The notes under the pieces were generated by a model. It had not been told where the DNA came from. It saw nothing but the letters and a program-made list of their open reading frames with translations, and made no database searches. From contig NZ_VRMG01000006.1 in the NCBI RefSeq assembly GCF_008040105.1, forward strand, positions 118,229 through 182,228: a stretch of 64,000 nt of DNA, in the 5' to 3' direction. Shown here in pieces: positions 39,634 to 48,488 of the stretch. Origin of the DNA: Lacisediminihabitans profunda. Its GTDB lineage: Bacteria; Actinomycetota; Actinomycetes; Actinomycetales; Microbacteriaceae. How positions within the stretch are numbered: the first letter of the stretch is position 1; every line of letters begins with the position of its first letter. The position numbers and the translations under genes are program-made.

Positions 39634-42600
39634 GTGCCAGTCAGCAATGAATCTTTCGTGCATTTGCACGTGCACAGCGAGTACTCGATGCTGGATGGTG
39701 CGGCCAGGGTCGGCCCTCTCATCAAGGCCGCCGCCGAGCAGAAGATGCCCGCCATCGCGGTGACCGACCACGGCAACATGTTCGGCGCCTACGACTTCTG
39801 GAAGACCGCGACGGCCAACGGAGTCAAGCCGATCATCGGCACCGAGGCGTACATCACCCCTGGGACCGCCCGGCAGGATCGCACCAGGGTCAAGTGGGGC
39901 GCGAACCACCAGAACCAGGACGACGTGGGCGGGTCCGGCTCGTACACCCACATGACCCTGCTCTCGGAGAACAACGAGGGCATGCACAACCTGTTCCGGT
40001 TGTCGTCGCTCGCCTCGATCGAGGGCTTCTACTTCAAGCCCCGGATGGACAGGGAACTGCTGAGCCGCTACGCCCAGGGCATCATCGCCACGACGGGCTG
40101 CGTCGGCGGCGAGGTGCAGACGCGGCTGCGTCTTGGGCAGTACGACGAGGCGCGCAAGGCCGCCGCAGACTTCCAGGACATCTTCGGCAAGGGCAATTTC
40201 TTCGCCGAGATCATGGACCACGGCATCGATATCGAACGCCGCACAATGGAGGACCTGCTTCGCCTCGCGAAGGACCTCGACCTGCCGCTCGTCGCCACCA
40301 ACGACCTGCACTACACCCACGCGCACGACGCGACGGCGCACGCCGCTCTGCTCTGCGTGCAGTCCGCCTCCACCCTCGACGACCCGAATCGCTTCAAGTT
40401 CGACTCCGACGAGTTCTACCTCAAGTCGGCCGACCAGATGCGTCATCTGTTTCGCGACTACCCGGAGGCCTGCGACAACACCCTGCTCATCGCCGAGCGC
40501 TGTGAGGTGTCGTTCGAGCACCGCGACCTCATGCCGAGGTTCCCCGTGCCGGAGGGCGAGACGGAGGCCTCCTGGTTCGAGAAGGAGGTCGGCGTCGGCA
40601 TGATGCGGCGCTTCAAGAATGCGCCATCCGAGGCCCACCTCGCCCAGGCGAAGTACGAGGTGGACGTCATCAAGCAGATGGGATTCCCGGGGTACTTCCT
40701 CGTCGTGGCCGACTTCATCGCGTGGGCGAAGGCGCAGGGCATCCGGGTGGGTCCCGGTCGCGGGTCGGCCGCCGGATCGATGGCCTCCTACGCCATGGGC
40801 ATCACCGAACTCGACCCGCTGGCGCACGGACTCATCTTCGAGCGCTTCCTCAACCCGGAGCGGGTATCCATGCCCGACGTCGACGTCGACTTCGACGACC
40901 GGCGCCGGCCGGAGGTGATCCGCTATGTGACGGACAAGTACGGGGACGACCGGGTCGCCCAGATCGTGACCTACGGCACGATCAAGGCGAAGCAGGCGCT
41001 CAAGGACTCCGCCCGGGTGCTCGGCATGCCGTACTCGGTGGGGGAGAAGCTCACCAAGGCCATGCCGCCCGCGATCATGGGCAAGGACATCTCGCTCAGC
41101 GAGATCCTCGACAAGGATGCCCCGCGCTACAAGGAGGCGGCCGACTTCCGGGCGGTGCTCGAGACCGACCAGGAGGCCGCGAAGGTCTTCGACACGGCGA
41201 AGGGCATCGAGAACCTCAAGCGCCAGTGGGGTGTGCACGCCGCCGGCGTGATCATGTCGGCCGAACCATTGCTCGATGTCCTGCCGATCATGAAGCGCGA
41301 GGACGACGGCGCGATCATCACCCAGTTCGACCAGCCGCCGCTGGAGTCCCTCGGTCTGATCAAGATGGACTTCCTCGGCCTGCGCAACCTCACCATCATC
41401 GAGGATGCGCTGCGCATGATCGAACAGAACACGGGCAACAAGCTCGTGATCGAGGACCTCGACCTCGACGAGGACCAGAAGACCTACGACCTGCTGGCCC
41501 GGGGCGAGACGCTCGGCGTGTTCCAGCTCGACGGCGGGCCCATGCGTTCGCTGCTCAAGCAGCTCAAGCCCACGAGCTTCGAAGACATCTCGGCCGTCAT
41601 CGCCCTCTACCGCCCGGGCCCCATGGGCATGAACTCGCACACCAACTATGCGCTGCGCAAGAACGGCCTGCAGAAGATCGAGGCCATCCACCCGGAGCTC
41701 GAGGAGCCTCTGCGGGAGAGCCTCGGCATCACCTACGGCCTGATCGTGTACCAGGAGCAGGTGATGTCCGTCGCCCAGAAGGTGGCCGGGTTCACGCTCG
41801 GGCAGGCCGACGTGCTGCGGCGCGCGATGGGCAAGAAGAAGAAGTCGGAGCTCGACAAGCAGTACGCCGACTTCGAGGCCGGAATGAAGGCCAACGGCTA
41901 CAGCGCAAACGCCGTGAAGGTGCTCTGGGACACCCTGATGCCCTTCGCCGACTACGCCTTCAACAAGGCGCACAGCGCCGGCTACGGCGTGCTGAGCTAC
42001 TGGACCGCGTACCTCAAGGCCAATTTCCCGGCCGAGTACATGGCCGCCCTGCTCACGAGCGTCGGGGACTCCAAGGACAAGCTTGCGCTCTACCTGAGCG
42101 AGTGTCGGCGCATGGGCATCCGGGTGCTCGCGCCCGACGTGAACGAGTCCTCCGGCGACTTCACCGCCGTCGCCGGCGACATCCGCTTCGGCCTCGGCGC
42201 GATCCGCAACGTCGGGTCGAACGTCGTCGAGTCGATCAAGCGGGCCCGGGAGGAGAAGGGGCGATTCGAGTCCTTCCACGACTTCCTGCGCAAGGTGCCG
42301 ATCCAGGTCGCCAACAAGCGCACGGTGGAATCCCTGATCAAGGCGGGGGCCTTCGACTCGACGGCAGCGACGAGGCGCGCCCTCCTCGAGATCCACGAGG
42401 ACGCCATCGACTCGGCGGTGAGCGACAAGCGCGCCGAGGCGAACGGCCAGGTCGGCTTCGACTTCGACAGCCTGTGGGACGAGCCGCAGGCGGTGAACCA
42501 GGTGCCGGACCGACCGGAGTGGTCGAAGCGCGACAAGCTCGCCTTCGAACGAGAGATGCTCGGGCTCTACGTCTCCGATCATCCGCTCGCCGGCCTCGAG

Positions 42601-43155
42601 GTGCAGCTCGCCAAGCACGCGAGCGCGAGCATCATGGAGATCCTGGGCGGGGATGTCGCGGCCGACGGCGAGCACGTGACGGTCGCCGGCCTCATCACCT
42701 CGGTGCAGCACCGCACCGCGCGCAACTCCGGCAACCAGTACGGACTCATCACGGTGGAGGACTTCGCCGGGGAGATCACCGTGATGTTCCTCGGCAAGAC
42801 CTACCAGGAGTTCTCGCCAGCCCTCACCAACGACTCCATCGTGGTGGTGCGCGGTCGGGTGAGCGTGCGCGACGACGGGATGAACCTGCACGCGGTGAGC
42901 ATGTTCAGTCCAGACATCGGGCAGAGTCTCGGCTCCGGTCCGCTCGTGATCTCGGTTCCCGAGCAGCGGGCGACGACCGATATCGTCACGGCGCTCAACG
43001 ACGTGCTCATTCGGCACTCCGGCGACACCGAGGTTCGGCTCAAGCTCGTGAAGGGCGACACGGCTCGGGTCTTCGAGGTGCCGTATCCGGTGTCCGTGAA
43101 CGCGGACCTGTACGGCGAACTGAAGTCTCTGCTCGGCCCGAGCTGCCTGGGCTAG
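39634..43155 (+). CDS. dnaE: DNA polymerase III alpha subunit
   Basis: Replicative polymerase, 1173 aa, DnaE1 type. The PHP domain is at the N-terminus (HLHVHSEYSMLDGAARVG). The palm motif PDVDVDFDDRRR holds the catalytic Asp residues and GPGRGSAAGS lies just before it. Then come a fingers region with PGPMGMNSHT, a helix-hairpin-helix, and an OB fold near residues 1000-1080 (VTVAGLITSVQHRT). Length is right for the full-length bacterial enzyme. GTG start; the only candidate agreeing with the family N-terminus. Confidence 0.97.
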   Translation: MPVSNESFVHLHVHSEYSMLDGAARVGPLIKAAAEQKMPAIAVTDHGNMFGAYDFWKTATANGVKPIIGTEAYITPGTARQDRTRVKWGANHQNQDDVGGSGSYTHMTLLSENNEGMHNLFRLSSLASIEGFYFKPRMDRELLSRYAQGIIATTGCVGGEVQTRLRLGQYDEARKAAADFQDIFGKGNFFAEIMDHGIDIERRTMEDLLRLAKDLDLPLVATNDLHYTHAHDATAHAALLCVQSASTLDDPNRFKFDSDEFYLKSADQMRHLFRDYPEACDNTLLIAERCEVSFEHRDLMPRFPVPEGETEASWFEKEVGVGMMRRFKNAPSEAHLAQAKYEVDVIKQMGFPGYFLVVADFIAWAKAQGIRVGPGRGSAAGSMASYAMGITELDPLAHGLIFERFLNPERVSMPDVDVDFDDRRRPEVIRYVTDKYGDDRVAQIVTYGTIKAKQALKDSARVLGMPYSVGEKLTKAMPPAIMGKDISLSEILDKDAPRYKEAADFRAVLETDQEAAKVFDTAKGIENLKRQWGVHAAGVIMSAEPLLDVLPIMKREDDGAIITQFDQPPLESLGLIKMDFLGLRNLTIIEDALRMIEQNTGNKLVIEDLDLDEDQKTYDLLARGETLGVFQLDGGPMRSLLKQLKPTSFEDISAVIALYRPGPMGMNSHTNYALRKNGLQKIEAIHPELEEPLRESLGITYGLIVYQEQVMSVAQKVAGFTLGQADVLRRAMGKKKKSELDKQYADFEAGMKANGYSANAVKVLWDTLMPFADYAFNKAHSAGYGVLSYWTAYLKANFPAEYMAALLTSVGDSKDKLALYLSECRRMGIRVLAPDVNESSGDFTAVAGDIRFGLGAIRNVGSNVVESIKRAREEKGRFESFHDFLRKVPIQVANKRTVESLIKAGAFDSTAATRRALLEIHEDAIDSAVSDKRAEANGQVGFDFDSLWDEPQAVNQVPDRPEWSKRDKLAFEREMLGLYVSDHPLAGLEVQLAKHASASIMEILGGDVAADGEHVTVAGLITSVQHRTARNSGNQYGLITVEDFAGEITVMFLGKTYQEFSPALTNDSIVVVRGRVSVRDDGMNLHAVSMFSPDIGQSLGSGPLVISVPEQRATTDIVTALNDVLIRHSGDTEVRLKLVKGDTARVFEVPYPVSVNADLYGELKSLLGPSCLG

Positions 43156-43215
43156 AAACTTCCCGGGGAACTTCCGCCGCGCGCGCCCCGGCGGCGGGAT
43201 GGAGCGGGCGGCGAT

Positions 43216-43581
43216 TCAGGCGCCGCCGATACCCTCGCCCACGACAAAGAACGTGAAGAAGATCGCCGCCGGCGCGACTACCGCCAACGCGACGATGTTC
43301 AGCACGGATCGCTGCTTCCACAGCCACACGGACAGCACGTTGAAAAGCGCGGCTAGCAGGATCACTACCGTGCCGATCACGGGCATGACGAAGGTATCGG
43401 TCACCGGGTATCGCTCGGCGAACAGCGTCGTGATGATCGGCAACACCACCCACGTGCCGAGGCCGACCGCGGCCGCAGCCACGGCGATCCACCCCGTCGG
43501 TGCGGTGGGCCAGATCGCAACTCGCGGCGATCGCGGCGGTTCAGGCGGTGAGCGGCGAGGGACATTCACTGACTCGACCAT
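43216..43581 (-). CDS. Small multi-pass membrane protein, unknown function
   Basis: 121 aa. A Pro/Arg-rich cytosolic N-terminus (SVNVPRRSPPEPPRSPR) is followed by three hydrophobic helices (about 33-55, 66-88, 95-118) and a short GEGIGGA tail. ATG 43581 follows GGAGGGAGCG. Not recognised. It is convergent with dnaE at 60 bp and looks like the small integral-membrane ORFs common after dnaE in Microbacteriaceae. Confidence 0.75.
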   Translation of the reverse strand: MVESVNVPRRSPPEPPRSPRVAIWPTAPTGWIAVAAAAVGLGTWVVLPIITTLFAERYPVTDTFVMPVIGTVVILLAALFNVLSVWLWKQRSVLNIVALAVVAPAAIFFTFFVVGEGIGGA

Positions 43582-43972
43582 GGCGCGCTCCCTCCGAGGT
43601 CTGACAGGGGCAGTCCTCGGGATTGCGCGTGCGCAGGCCAGTGATCCATCACCCCACGCTGGCACGCGACCGCCGGCTCCTGCAGAGCCGAAAGTCCCGC
43701 GCCAGCCTGCACGCTGACTGCGCTCTCTCCCGACGCCACTCGCCGGTGATCGTTGTCGACCAGGCGCCCCAAAAGTCGCGACGAGTCGGGGAGAATGGCC
43801 TGTTTGCGCGCGGCGAAGCGGCCACTAGCCCCGACTCGACGCCGGTGGCGGCATTTCCGGAGGCGGCGTGGCATCCCCAGTTCGGGGCATCCGCCATTTT
43901 ATGAGAGTATCTCGTGATGTACTGTCTCCGGGGGATGGACCCCAGTCGGACGCACACGAGGGGACCAAGCGG
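43582..43972. other. 391-bp intergenic region between divergent genes
   Basis: Separates the minus-strand membrane protein from the plus-strand SGNH-like gene. Short overlapping frames exist on both strands but none has a ribosome site or family resemblance. A small CCCC-AGTTC-GGGG inverted repeat sits at 43875-43887, just before an AT-richer patch (CCATTTTATGAGAGTAT), which may be promoter DNA for the plus-strand gene. Nothing else seen. Confidence 0.5.
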
Positions 43973-44758
43973 ATGGTGGCAGCAGGGCGGCCTATTCGAT
44001 CGGCTTTCCGCGTCGTGGCGAGGTCCCTCAACCTCGCCGAATTCCTCTTCCCGTGCCAGGATGCGAGCGGGGATAGCTATCCGACCGATTCGGCGGGCGG
44101 AGTCGTCGAGGGTGACGATTCGTACCGCATCATCACGATCGGGGAGGGCACCGCGGTCGGCCTGGGCGTGCGCAGCCACGAACTCGGCGTGGCCGCGCAG
44201 TGCGCGCGTCGACTCGCGCGCGCCGCGGGCTCCGGCGTGTACTGGTCGTCGGTCGGCTTCCCGGACGGCCGGCTGCGATCCGCGCCGGCCATCACCTCCT
44301 CCGCGGCGACCTTCGCGCGAATCGACGTGGTGATCCTGATGATCGGAATCACCGACACGCTCCGCATGACCTCCCGCAGCAGTTGGCGGCGGCTGATCGC
44401 GGTCACCGTCGACCAGCTGGCGGGCCACCTCGCGAGCGATGGACAGGTGCTGGTGGCCGAAATCCCGCCGATGGACAACGCCGGGTCGATCTCGCGCGCG
44501 GCTCGGCTGGCCTCCGGTCACCAGGCCAGAGTCCTGAACCGGATCACCCGGGAGGTCGTGGCGACCAGGCCGCGGGTCAGTTCGGTCGCCTTCCCGGCCT
44601 CGCTGCACGAGGGGCTCCGGCTCCCCGAGTCACGGCAATCGTCGTACGGACGGATGTACGCCGAGTGGGGCGCTGCGCTGGCGACGGCCGTGACCACCCA
44701 GCCGATCAGTCGACCAGTGCCGACCCCCGTCGCGACGACCGCGACGGATGCCGCCTGA
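43973..44758 (+). CDS. SGNH/GDSL hydrolase-like protein lacking catalytic residues
   Basis: 261 aa from ATG 43973 (GAGGGG upstream; the frame is open to 43868). The layout follows SGNH esterases: block I at YRIITIGEGTAVGLGV, a Gly-rich block II (SSVGFPDGRL), block III in VVILMIGITDTLRMTS, and a final amphipathic segment. Block I reads GEGTAVG where active enzymes have GDSxTxG, so the nucleophile Ser is absent. The C-terminal DxxH is also absent (LPESRQSSYGRMYAEWG). A non-enzymatic or altered role is likely. No signal peptide. The tail is Pro/Thr/Ala-rich. Confidence 0.65.
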   Translation: MVAAGRPIRSAFRVVARSLNLAEFLFPCQDASGDSYPTDSAGGVVEGDDSYRIITIGEGTAVGLGVRSHELGVAAQCARRLARAAGSGVYWSSVGFPDGRLRSAPAITSSAATFARIDVVILMIGITDTLRMTSRSSWRRLIAVTVDQLAGHLASDGQVLVAEIPPMDNAGSISRAARLASGHQARVLNRITREVVATRPRVSSVAFPASLHEGLRLPESRQSSYGRMYAEWGAALATAVTTQPISRPVPTPVATTATDAA

Positions 44759-44865
44759 TCGGCACTTGACTCGCAGGTCGCTCTCCGCCAGTTCTTATGC
44801 GAATCCAAGCTCGCGCGAGCAGTCTTGGTCCTGTCGACGGCTGTCGACGACAGGGAGGTGGCGGC

Positions 44866-45135
44866 GTGAGCATCCGATCAGAGGGCCGGCAACTCGCGGC
44901 GAGCGTCACCGTGCTCGTGGGCGTCGTGAGTCTCGCGGCCACCGGAATCGTGTCTCTGGCGCTCTGGCTCGGCACGGTTCGAACCCCGACGTCCGTCGGG
45001 ACGTCGAACGTGCAGCGCGGCGACGGGTCCGACACGAACCAGTCGGGCTTCTCCGACGACGGCAGCCAACAGCAAATCGGTCCGGCGGTCCCCGGCCAGG
45101 GCTTCGGGCAACACGCCCAATCGTCGGGCTCCTGA
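44866..45135 (+). CDS. Small single-pass membrane protein, unknown function
   Basis: 89 aa from GTG 44866, preceded by AGGGAGGTGG. One TM helix at about 10-36 (ASVTVLVGVVSLAATGIVSL), then a polar tail rich in Gly, Ser, Gln and Asp with no fold motifs. The longer frame to 44797 is rejected on ribosome-site grounds. No recognised family. Confidence 0.6.
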   Translation: MSIRSEGRQLAASVTVLVGVVSLAATGIVSLALWLGTVRTPTSVGTSNVQRGDGSDTNQSGFSDDGSQQQIGPAVPGQGFGQHAQSSGS

Positions 45136-45211
45136 GCGACTCGGCGGTGGCTCGCCGTGCGGCACGCGGGTACGATTCTGCCCAATGGGCGGTCTCGCCG
45201 AGGAGGAGCCG

Positions 45212-45574
45212 ATGGGAGAGCAGTTCGCCACGGTCGACGAGTACATCGCCTCGTTTCCCACGGAGGTCCGCCCGGTGCTCGAACGCGTTCGCGGCGAGTT
45301 GCGCGGCGCGGCGCCGGATTCGATCGAGACGATCAGTTACGGGATGCCCACGATCGTGCTCGACGGACGCCGTCTGGCGTACTTCGCCGGCTGGAAGCGG
45401 CACGTGGCGCTGTACGCCGTGCCGACGATGAGGGTCGAGCTCGAGCGGCAGCTCGCCCCGTACCGCGGTGACAAGGGCACTCTCTCCTTCCCGTACTCGG
45501 AGCCCGTGCCCTATGGCCTCATCCGACGGGTCGCCGACGATCTGGTGCGACTCCGGCAACGGATCTCCGGGTGA
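45212..45574 (+). CDS. DUF1801 (YdhG-like) family protein
   Basis: 120 aa. It begins FATVDEYIASFPTEVRPVLE and carries ETISYGMPTIVLDGRRLAYFAGWKRHVALYAVP (quoted in part), typical of DUF1801, a fold related to frataxin/CyaY. ATG 45212 has GGAGGAGCCG in front; an in-frame ATG at 45185 is less likely. The last 56 bp overlap the convergent acyltransferase gene. Function is not established. Confidence 0.85.
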   Translation: MGEQFATVDEYIASFPTEVRPVLERVRGELRGAAPDSIETISYGMPTIVLDGRRLAYFAGWKRHVALYAVPTMRVELERQLAPYRGDKGTLSFPYSEPVPYGLIRRVADDLVRLRQRISG

Positions 45575-46871
45575 CGTCGTTCAATTCGCGCTCGAGAAGC
45601 TGCCGCAGCCGGTCGAGGTCCGGGCACGCATCCGGGTCGGCGGCGAGACTGATGGTGAGGGTGCCGCAGTAGGAGAGCACCGAGAATGAGACCGTCACGT
45701 TGCCGACCGCGACGCTGAGGGGGATCACGGCCACGACGGGCCGGCCATCGATGGCGAGCCTGTCCTGCGGGCCCTTCAGGTTGCTGACGAAGGTCTGGAT
45801 GAGACGCTGGCGGTCGATGAACCGCCGGAAGAGTCCGGCCCGCGCCAGCAGGCGAAAGCCGGGTCCGAGCATGGCGGTCGACGCACCGGGCGCCGACAGT
45901 TTCGCCGCGCGGGTGATGAGGGCCACCGCTTCGAGACGCTCGTCGGGATCGCCGGTGGCGGGGAGGCGCAGCGGGATCACCCCGCTCGCGTTGCCGAGCC
46001 GTGAGGCGGCAGTACTGCCACGGGAGGAGAACGGCACGGAGACGACGATGGTCTCTGCCGGCTCGTCGCGCTCGGCCAGCAGCCGATGCAGGGCCCCGGT
46101 GATCGCGCTGAGCACGACGTCGTTCACGGTCGCGTGGTGGCCGTGGGCGGTCTCCCGCACGCGGTCCAGCTCGCAGGTGACCGTGGCGAATCTCCGGCGC
46201 CGGCCGGTCGGCCGATTGAGGGAGGACCGCTGCGGGCGCGTCCGCAGCGCCGGCCCGAGCTGGAGCGCGGCCTGGGCCAGTCGCGCGAGTGCCGACGGGA
46301 GGCGCGTCACGGCACGCAGGCGATCGCGGGCGGCCCCGAGGGCAAGCTCGCGGCGGGTGGGGCGCGACCTCGGGAACAACGGATCGACCGCGGGAGCGCC
46401 GGCGAGCGCAGCCAAAACGGCGAGTCCGCCGATGCCATCCGCGAGCACGTGGTGGTACACGATCACGAGCGCCGCGCCGCCGCCGACGACGTCAGTGACG
46501 AGACTCGCCCTCCACAGCGGACGGTCGCGGGGGAGTCGAGTCGTGATGAGACCGGCGGCGACGTCGAGCACGGAAGCCGGGCCGGCAGGCGACGGGCAGC
46601 GAACTATCGACACGTGGTCGGCGATCCGGAAGCCCGCGTCGTCGACCCAGATCGGCCGCCCGAACCCGACGGGCACCCGCTCGAGCCGTTGCCTCAGTCG
46701 CGGGATGGCGGGGAGCCGTTGCTCGATCGCGTGCACCAGGCGCTCCGGTTCGAATCCCCGGCCGACATCGAGCATCAGCACGGCACCCACCTGCATCGGT
46801 GCGGATCCGCGGTCCGAGGCCAGCGACATGAGGTCGTCGCTGCTCGCGCGGTCGATTCGGGACGAGGTCAC
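45519..46871 (-). CDS. Wax ester synthase / diacylglycerol acyltransferase (WS/DGAT)
   Basis: 450 aa. Catalytic motif HHVLADG (HHxxxDG) at about residues 140-146, PLW before it (RDRPLWRASLV), and the C-terminal SNLKGPQDRLAIDGRPVVAVIP and NVTVSFSVLSYCGTLTIS regions (quoted in part). The family esterifies diacylglycerol or fatty alcohols with acyl-CoA for storage lipid. GTG 46871 overlaps the stop of the upstream membrane-protein gene as GTGA, which fixes the start; the longer open frame is a shadow of that gene. The acyl-CoA synthetase at 6.4 kb could supply substrate, but they are far apart. Confidence 0.92.
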   Translation of the reverse strand: MTSSRIDRASSDDLMSLASDRGSAPMQVGAVLMLDVGRGFEPERLVHAIEQRLPAIPRLRQRLERVPVGFGRPIWVDDAGFRIADHVSIVRCPSPAGPASVLDVAAGLITTRLPRDRPLWRASLVTDVVGGGAALVIVYHHVLADGIGGLAVLAALAGAPAVDPLFPRSRPTRRELALGAARDRLRAVTRLPSALARLAQAALQLGPALRTRPQRSSLNRPTGRRRRFATVTCELDRVRETAHGHHATVNDVVLSAITGALHRLLAERDEPAETIVVSVPFSSRGSTAASRLGNASGVIPLRLPATGDPDERLEAVALITRAAKLSAPGASTAMLGPGFRLLARAGLFRRFIDRQRLIQTFVSNLKGPQDRLAIDGRPVVAVIPLSVAVGNVTVSFSVLSYCGTLTISLAADPDACPDLDRLRQLLERELNDVTRRSVAGVAPDRRRPVG

Positions 46872-47329
46872 CGTGGGCCCGTCGATCGCCTGCTGCCATG
46901 CAACAGACTCGCGATCAGCACCACGAACTGCACCGCCAGCCCCAGTGCCGTGCCGACCATGGCAACGATCAGCACGACGCGCGCCACCGTGCCCCAGCCG
47001 AGAGACGAACCGGTGAAGTCGAAGGGGAAGACCTCCCAGAATCCCACCAGCACGGCCATCCCGATGGCCAGGGTGATCAGGTCGCCCAGCGCCTTGAGCC
47101 AGGTCTGATCGGCGACGACATAGACGGCGTTCACGACCATCCCGGCGATCAGGGAGAGGGTGACCAGACCGAGCACGAGTGTGGTCTCCTCGGTGAGGAA
47201 CGGCAGAACCCTCCAGCCCGGCCACACGTTGATGCCGTAGAGAAGCAATCCGTTGATCACGACGGCCAGCGCGTATCCCACGCGTCTGGCCGTCGCGTTT
47301 TCGGCGCGGCGCGGGGCACTGGTGGACAT
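46868..47329 (-). CDS. Four-helix membrane protein coupled to WS/DGAT
   Basis: 153 aa with four TM helices (about 17-37, 49-75, 83-103, 115-142) and a basic N-terminus. Not recognised by motif. Its stop overlaps the acyltransferase start (GTGA), so the two are almost surely co-translated. A role in anchoring or lipid-droplet/membrane handling is only inferred from the coupling. Confidence 0.8.
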   Translation of the reverse strand: MSTSAPRRAENATARRVGYALAVVINGLLLYGINVWPGWRVLPFLTEETTLVLGLVTLSLIAGMVVNAVYVVADQTWLKALGDLITLAIGMAVLVGFWEVFPFDFTGSSLGWGTVARVVLIVAMVGTALGLAVQFVVLIASLLHGSRRSTGPR

Positions 47330-47395
47330 GCACGCAGTCTCACAATAGAACGGACTGCTCTCTAGGTCCGAAGGTCCCGGTGTTCCGCGACGGGG

Positions 47396-47569
47396 TCAGG
47401 AGTCTTTGTCGGACGGCTTCTCCGGTTTCTTCGCGACCGACTCGAGGTCGGCCTGCTCCATGTTCTCGATGTCGGTGAGTGAAGGGTATGGGCCGACCTC
47501 GGTCTGACCCTCGCCTGTCATGTCGCCCACTGGAGTCTCGTCGGGGGACCCTCCGTTGTTGCCGCTCAT
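47396..47569 (-). CDS. Small polar hypothetical protein
   Basis: 57 aa, starting MSGNNGGSPDETPVGDMTGE, acidic in the middle and ending KKPEKPSDKDS. The ATG follows GGAGGTTCACA, a strong ribosome site, which is the main evidence that it is real. No TM helix, Cys or fold motif; probably disordered. The longer frame running to 47884 is antisense to the next gene and is rejected. Confidence 0.6.
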   Translation of the reverse strand: MSGNNGGSPDETPVGDMTGEGQTEVGPYPSLTDIENMEQADLESVAKKPEKPSDKDS

Positions 47570-47671
47570 TGTGAACCTCCGCATCGTCGCAGCGAACACC
47601 TCGCTGGCCTGAACGGTAGGCCTCTTCGGGGCGCACGTCCAGTGCCCAGCAGGACGGAGGATCATGGAGCA

Positions 47672-47896
47672 ATGGACCCGACGAAGCGACTGCTGTTCTG
47701 GCTCAGGGTGCCGTACGCCGCGGACGTCGTCCTCGTCGTGTTCGGGGTGGGACTGCTGCTCTCCGGGATGCCGGTCGGCTGGTGGGTGCTCGTGTTCGCG
47801 GTCGTGCGTGCCGCGATCGGAACCTTCGCGCTGTTCTGGATCGCGCCGAGAGTGATCGCCCGGCGTCAGGTGCAGAAGCCGCACTCCCGCGGCTAG
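47672..47896 (+). CDS. Small two-helix membrane protein
   Basis: 74 aa, MDPTKRLLFWLRVPYAADVV onward, with two hydrophobic helices (about 14-31 and 33-57) and a basic tail (RRQVQKPHSRG). ATG 47672; GGACGGAGG lies about a dozen bases upstream. Family not recognised. Divergent from the small polar protein gene. Confidence 0.65.
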   Translation: MDPTKRLLFWLRVPYAADVVLVVFGVGLLLSGMPVGWWVLVFAVVRAAIGTFALFWIAPRVIARRQVQKPHSRG

Positions 47897-48128
47897 GTGT
47901 ACTGGCCAGGCAGGTTGGTTGATTGGGTGTGGCGACTCGCTTCAGTCGGTGAACGTGAGCGAGGAGCTCCTGTCCCACGCTGATGCTGCTGTTGGACTCC
48001 ACACACCGTTACGGACGTTCGTGTGTGGCCGTCGGCGCATTGCGGATCTCGTGCGCCGGAGGCTGGACCTTCTCGGCCCTCTGGCGGTGCCGGCTAGTTG
48101 TGCCGCCCGCGTCGGTCGGGCCGCGTTC

Positions 48129-48415
48129 TGCAGGACGGGCTCCGGTGGTGTGGGTGCCTACCCCTACAGACTCCAGTTATGCAGGACGGCTTGTGCAGGA
48201 CAGTTTCTGCAGGACAGCTTGTGCAGGACACGGGAGGGGTGTGGCGACCCGAAGGGTTGCGGTCTGCGGGACGCTCCCGTGGGTTCTGCACCTCTCGTCC
48301 TCGCTATCCCGCCCGAGGCGTCCTGCACAACCCGTTCTGCCGTCCTGCACCACCCGTCCTGCACAACTGGAGTCTGTAGGGGTGGGGCACCCGTGGACGC
48401 CGGCGCCGTCCTGCA
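48129..48415. repeat. Large imperfect palindrome with 14-bp-period TGCAGGAC array
   Basis: TGCAGGAC occurs at 48129, 48180, 48194, 48208 and 48222; the last four are spaced exactly 14 bp. The reverse complement GTCCTGCA occurs at 48320, 48342, 48356 and 48408, again with 14-bp and 52-bp spacings that mirror the left side (51 bp). The outer arms of about 60 bp (48129-48187 and 48356-48415) share a long identical core, CCCCTACAGACTCCAGTT. The centre (48265-48290) can pair as an 8-bp RNA hairpin, TGCGGGAC/GTTCTGCA with two G-U pairs. It could be a MITE-like or REP-like element, a protein-binding array or a structured RNA. No transposase is adjacent. Confidence 0.8.
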
Positions 48416-48451
48416 CAACCCGTGCCAGGGGCAAGGGAATAGCGCACAGTG

Positions 48452-48488
48452 GCCAGGCCAGACGGCCCGAAACGCCCTCTGGCCTGGC
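48452..48488. terminator. Hairpin, possible bidirectional terminator
   Basis: Perfect 11-bp stem GCCAGGCCAGA / TCTGGCCTGGC around a 15-nt loop, 43 bp from the stop of the minus-strand flavin reductase gene. There is no T-run on either side, so termination is inferred only from strength and place between convergent genes. Confidence 0.45.

Noticed and set aside
39619..43017. 1132-codon open frame on the minus strand
   Set aside because: It lies wholly antisense to dnaE, has a His/Val/Leu/Arg composition typical of reverse frames in GC-rich coding DNA and shows no family motif.
47396..47884. 162-codon minus-strand frame
   Set aside because: Its first two thirds are antisense to the 47672-47896 membrane protein gene; only the last 57 codons, with their own ribosome site, are kept.
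48180..48229. CRISPR array
   Set aside because: The repeat is 8 bp with 6-bp gaps, far below CRISPR repeat and spacer lengths, and no cas gene is present.
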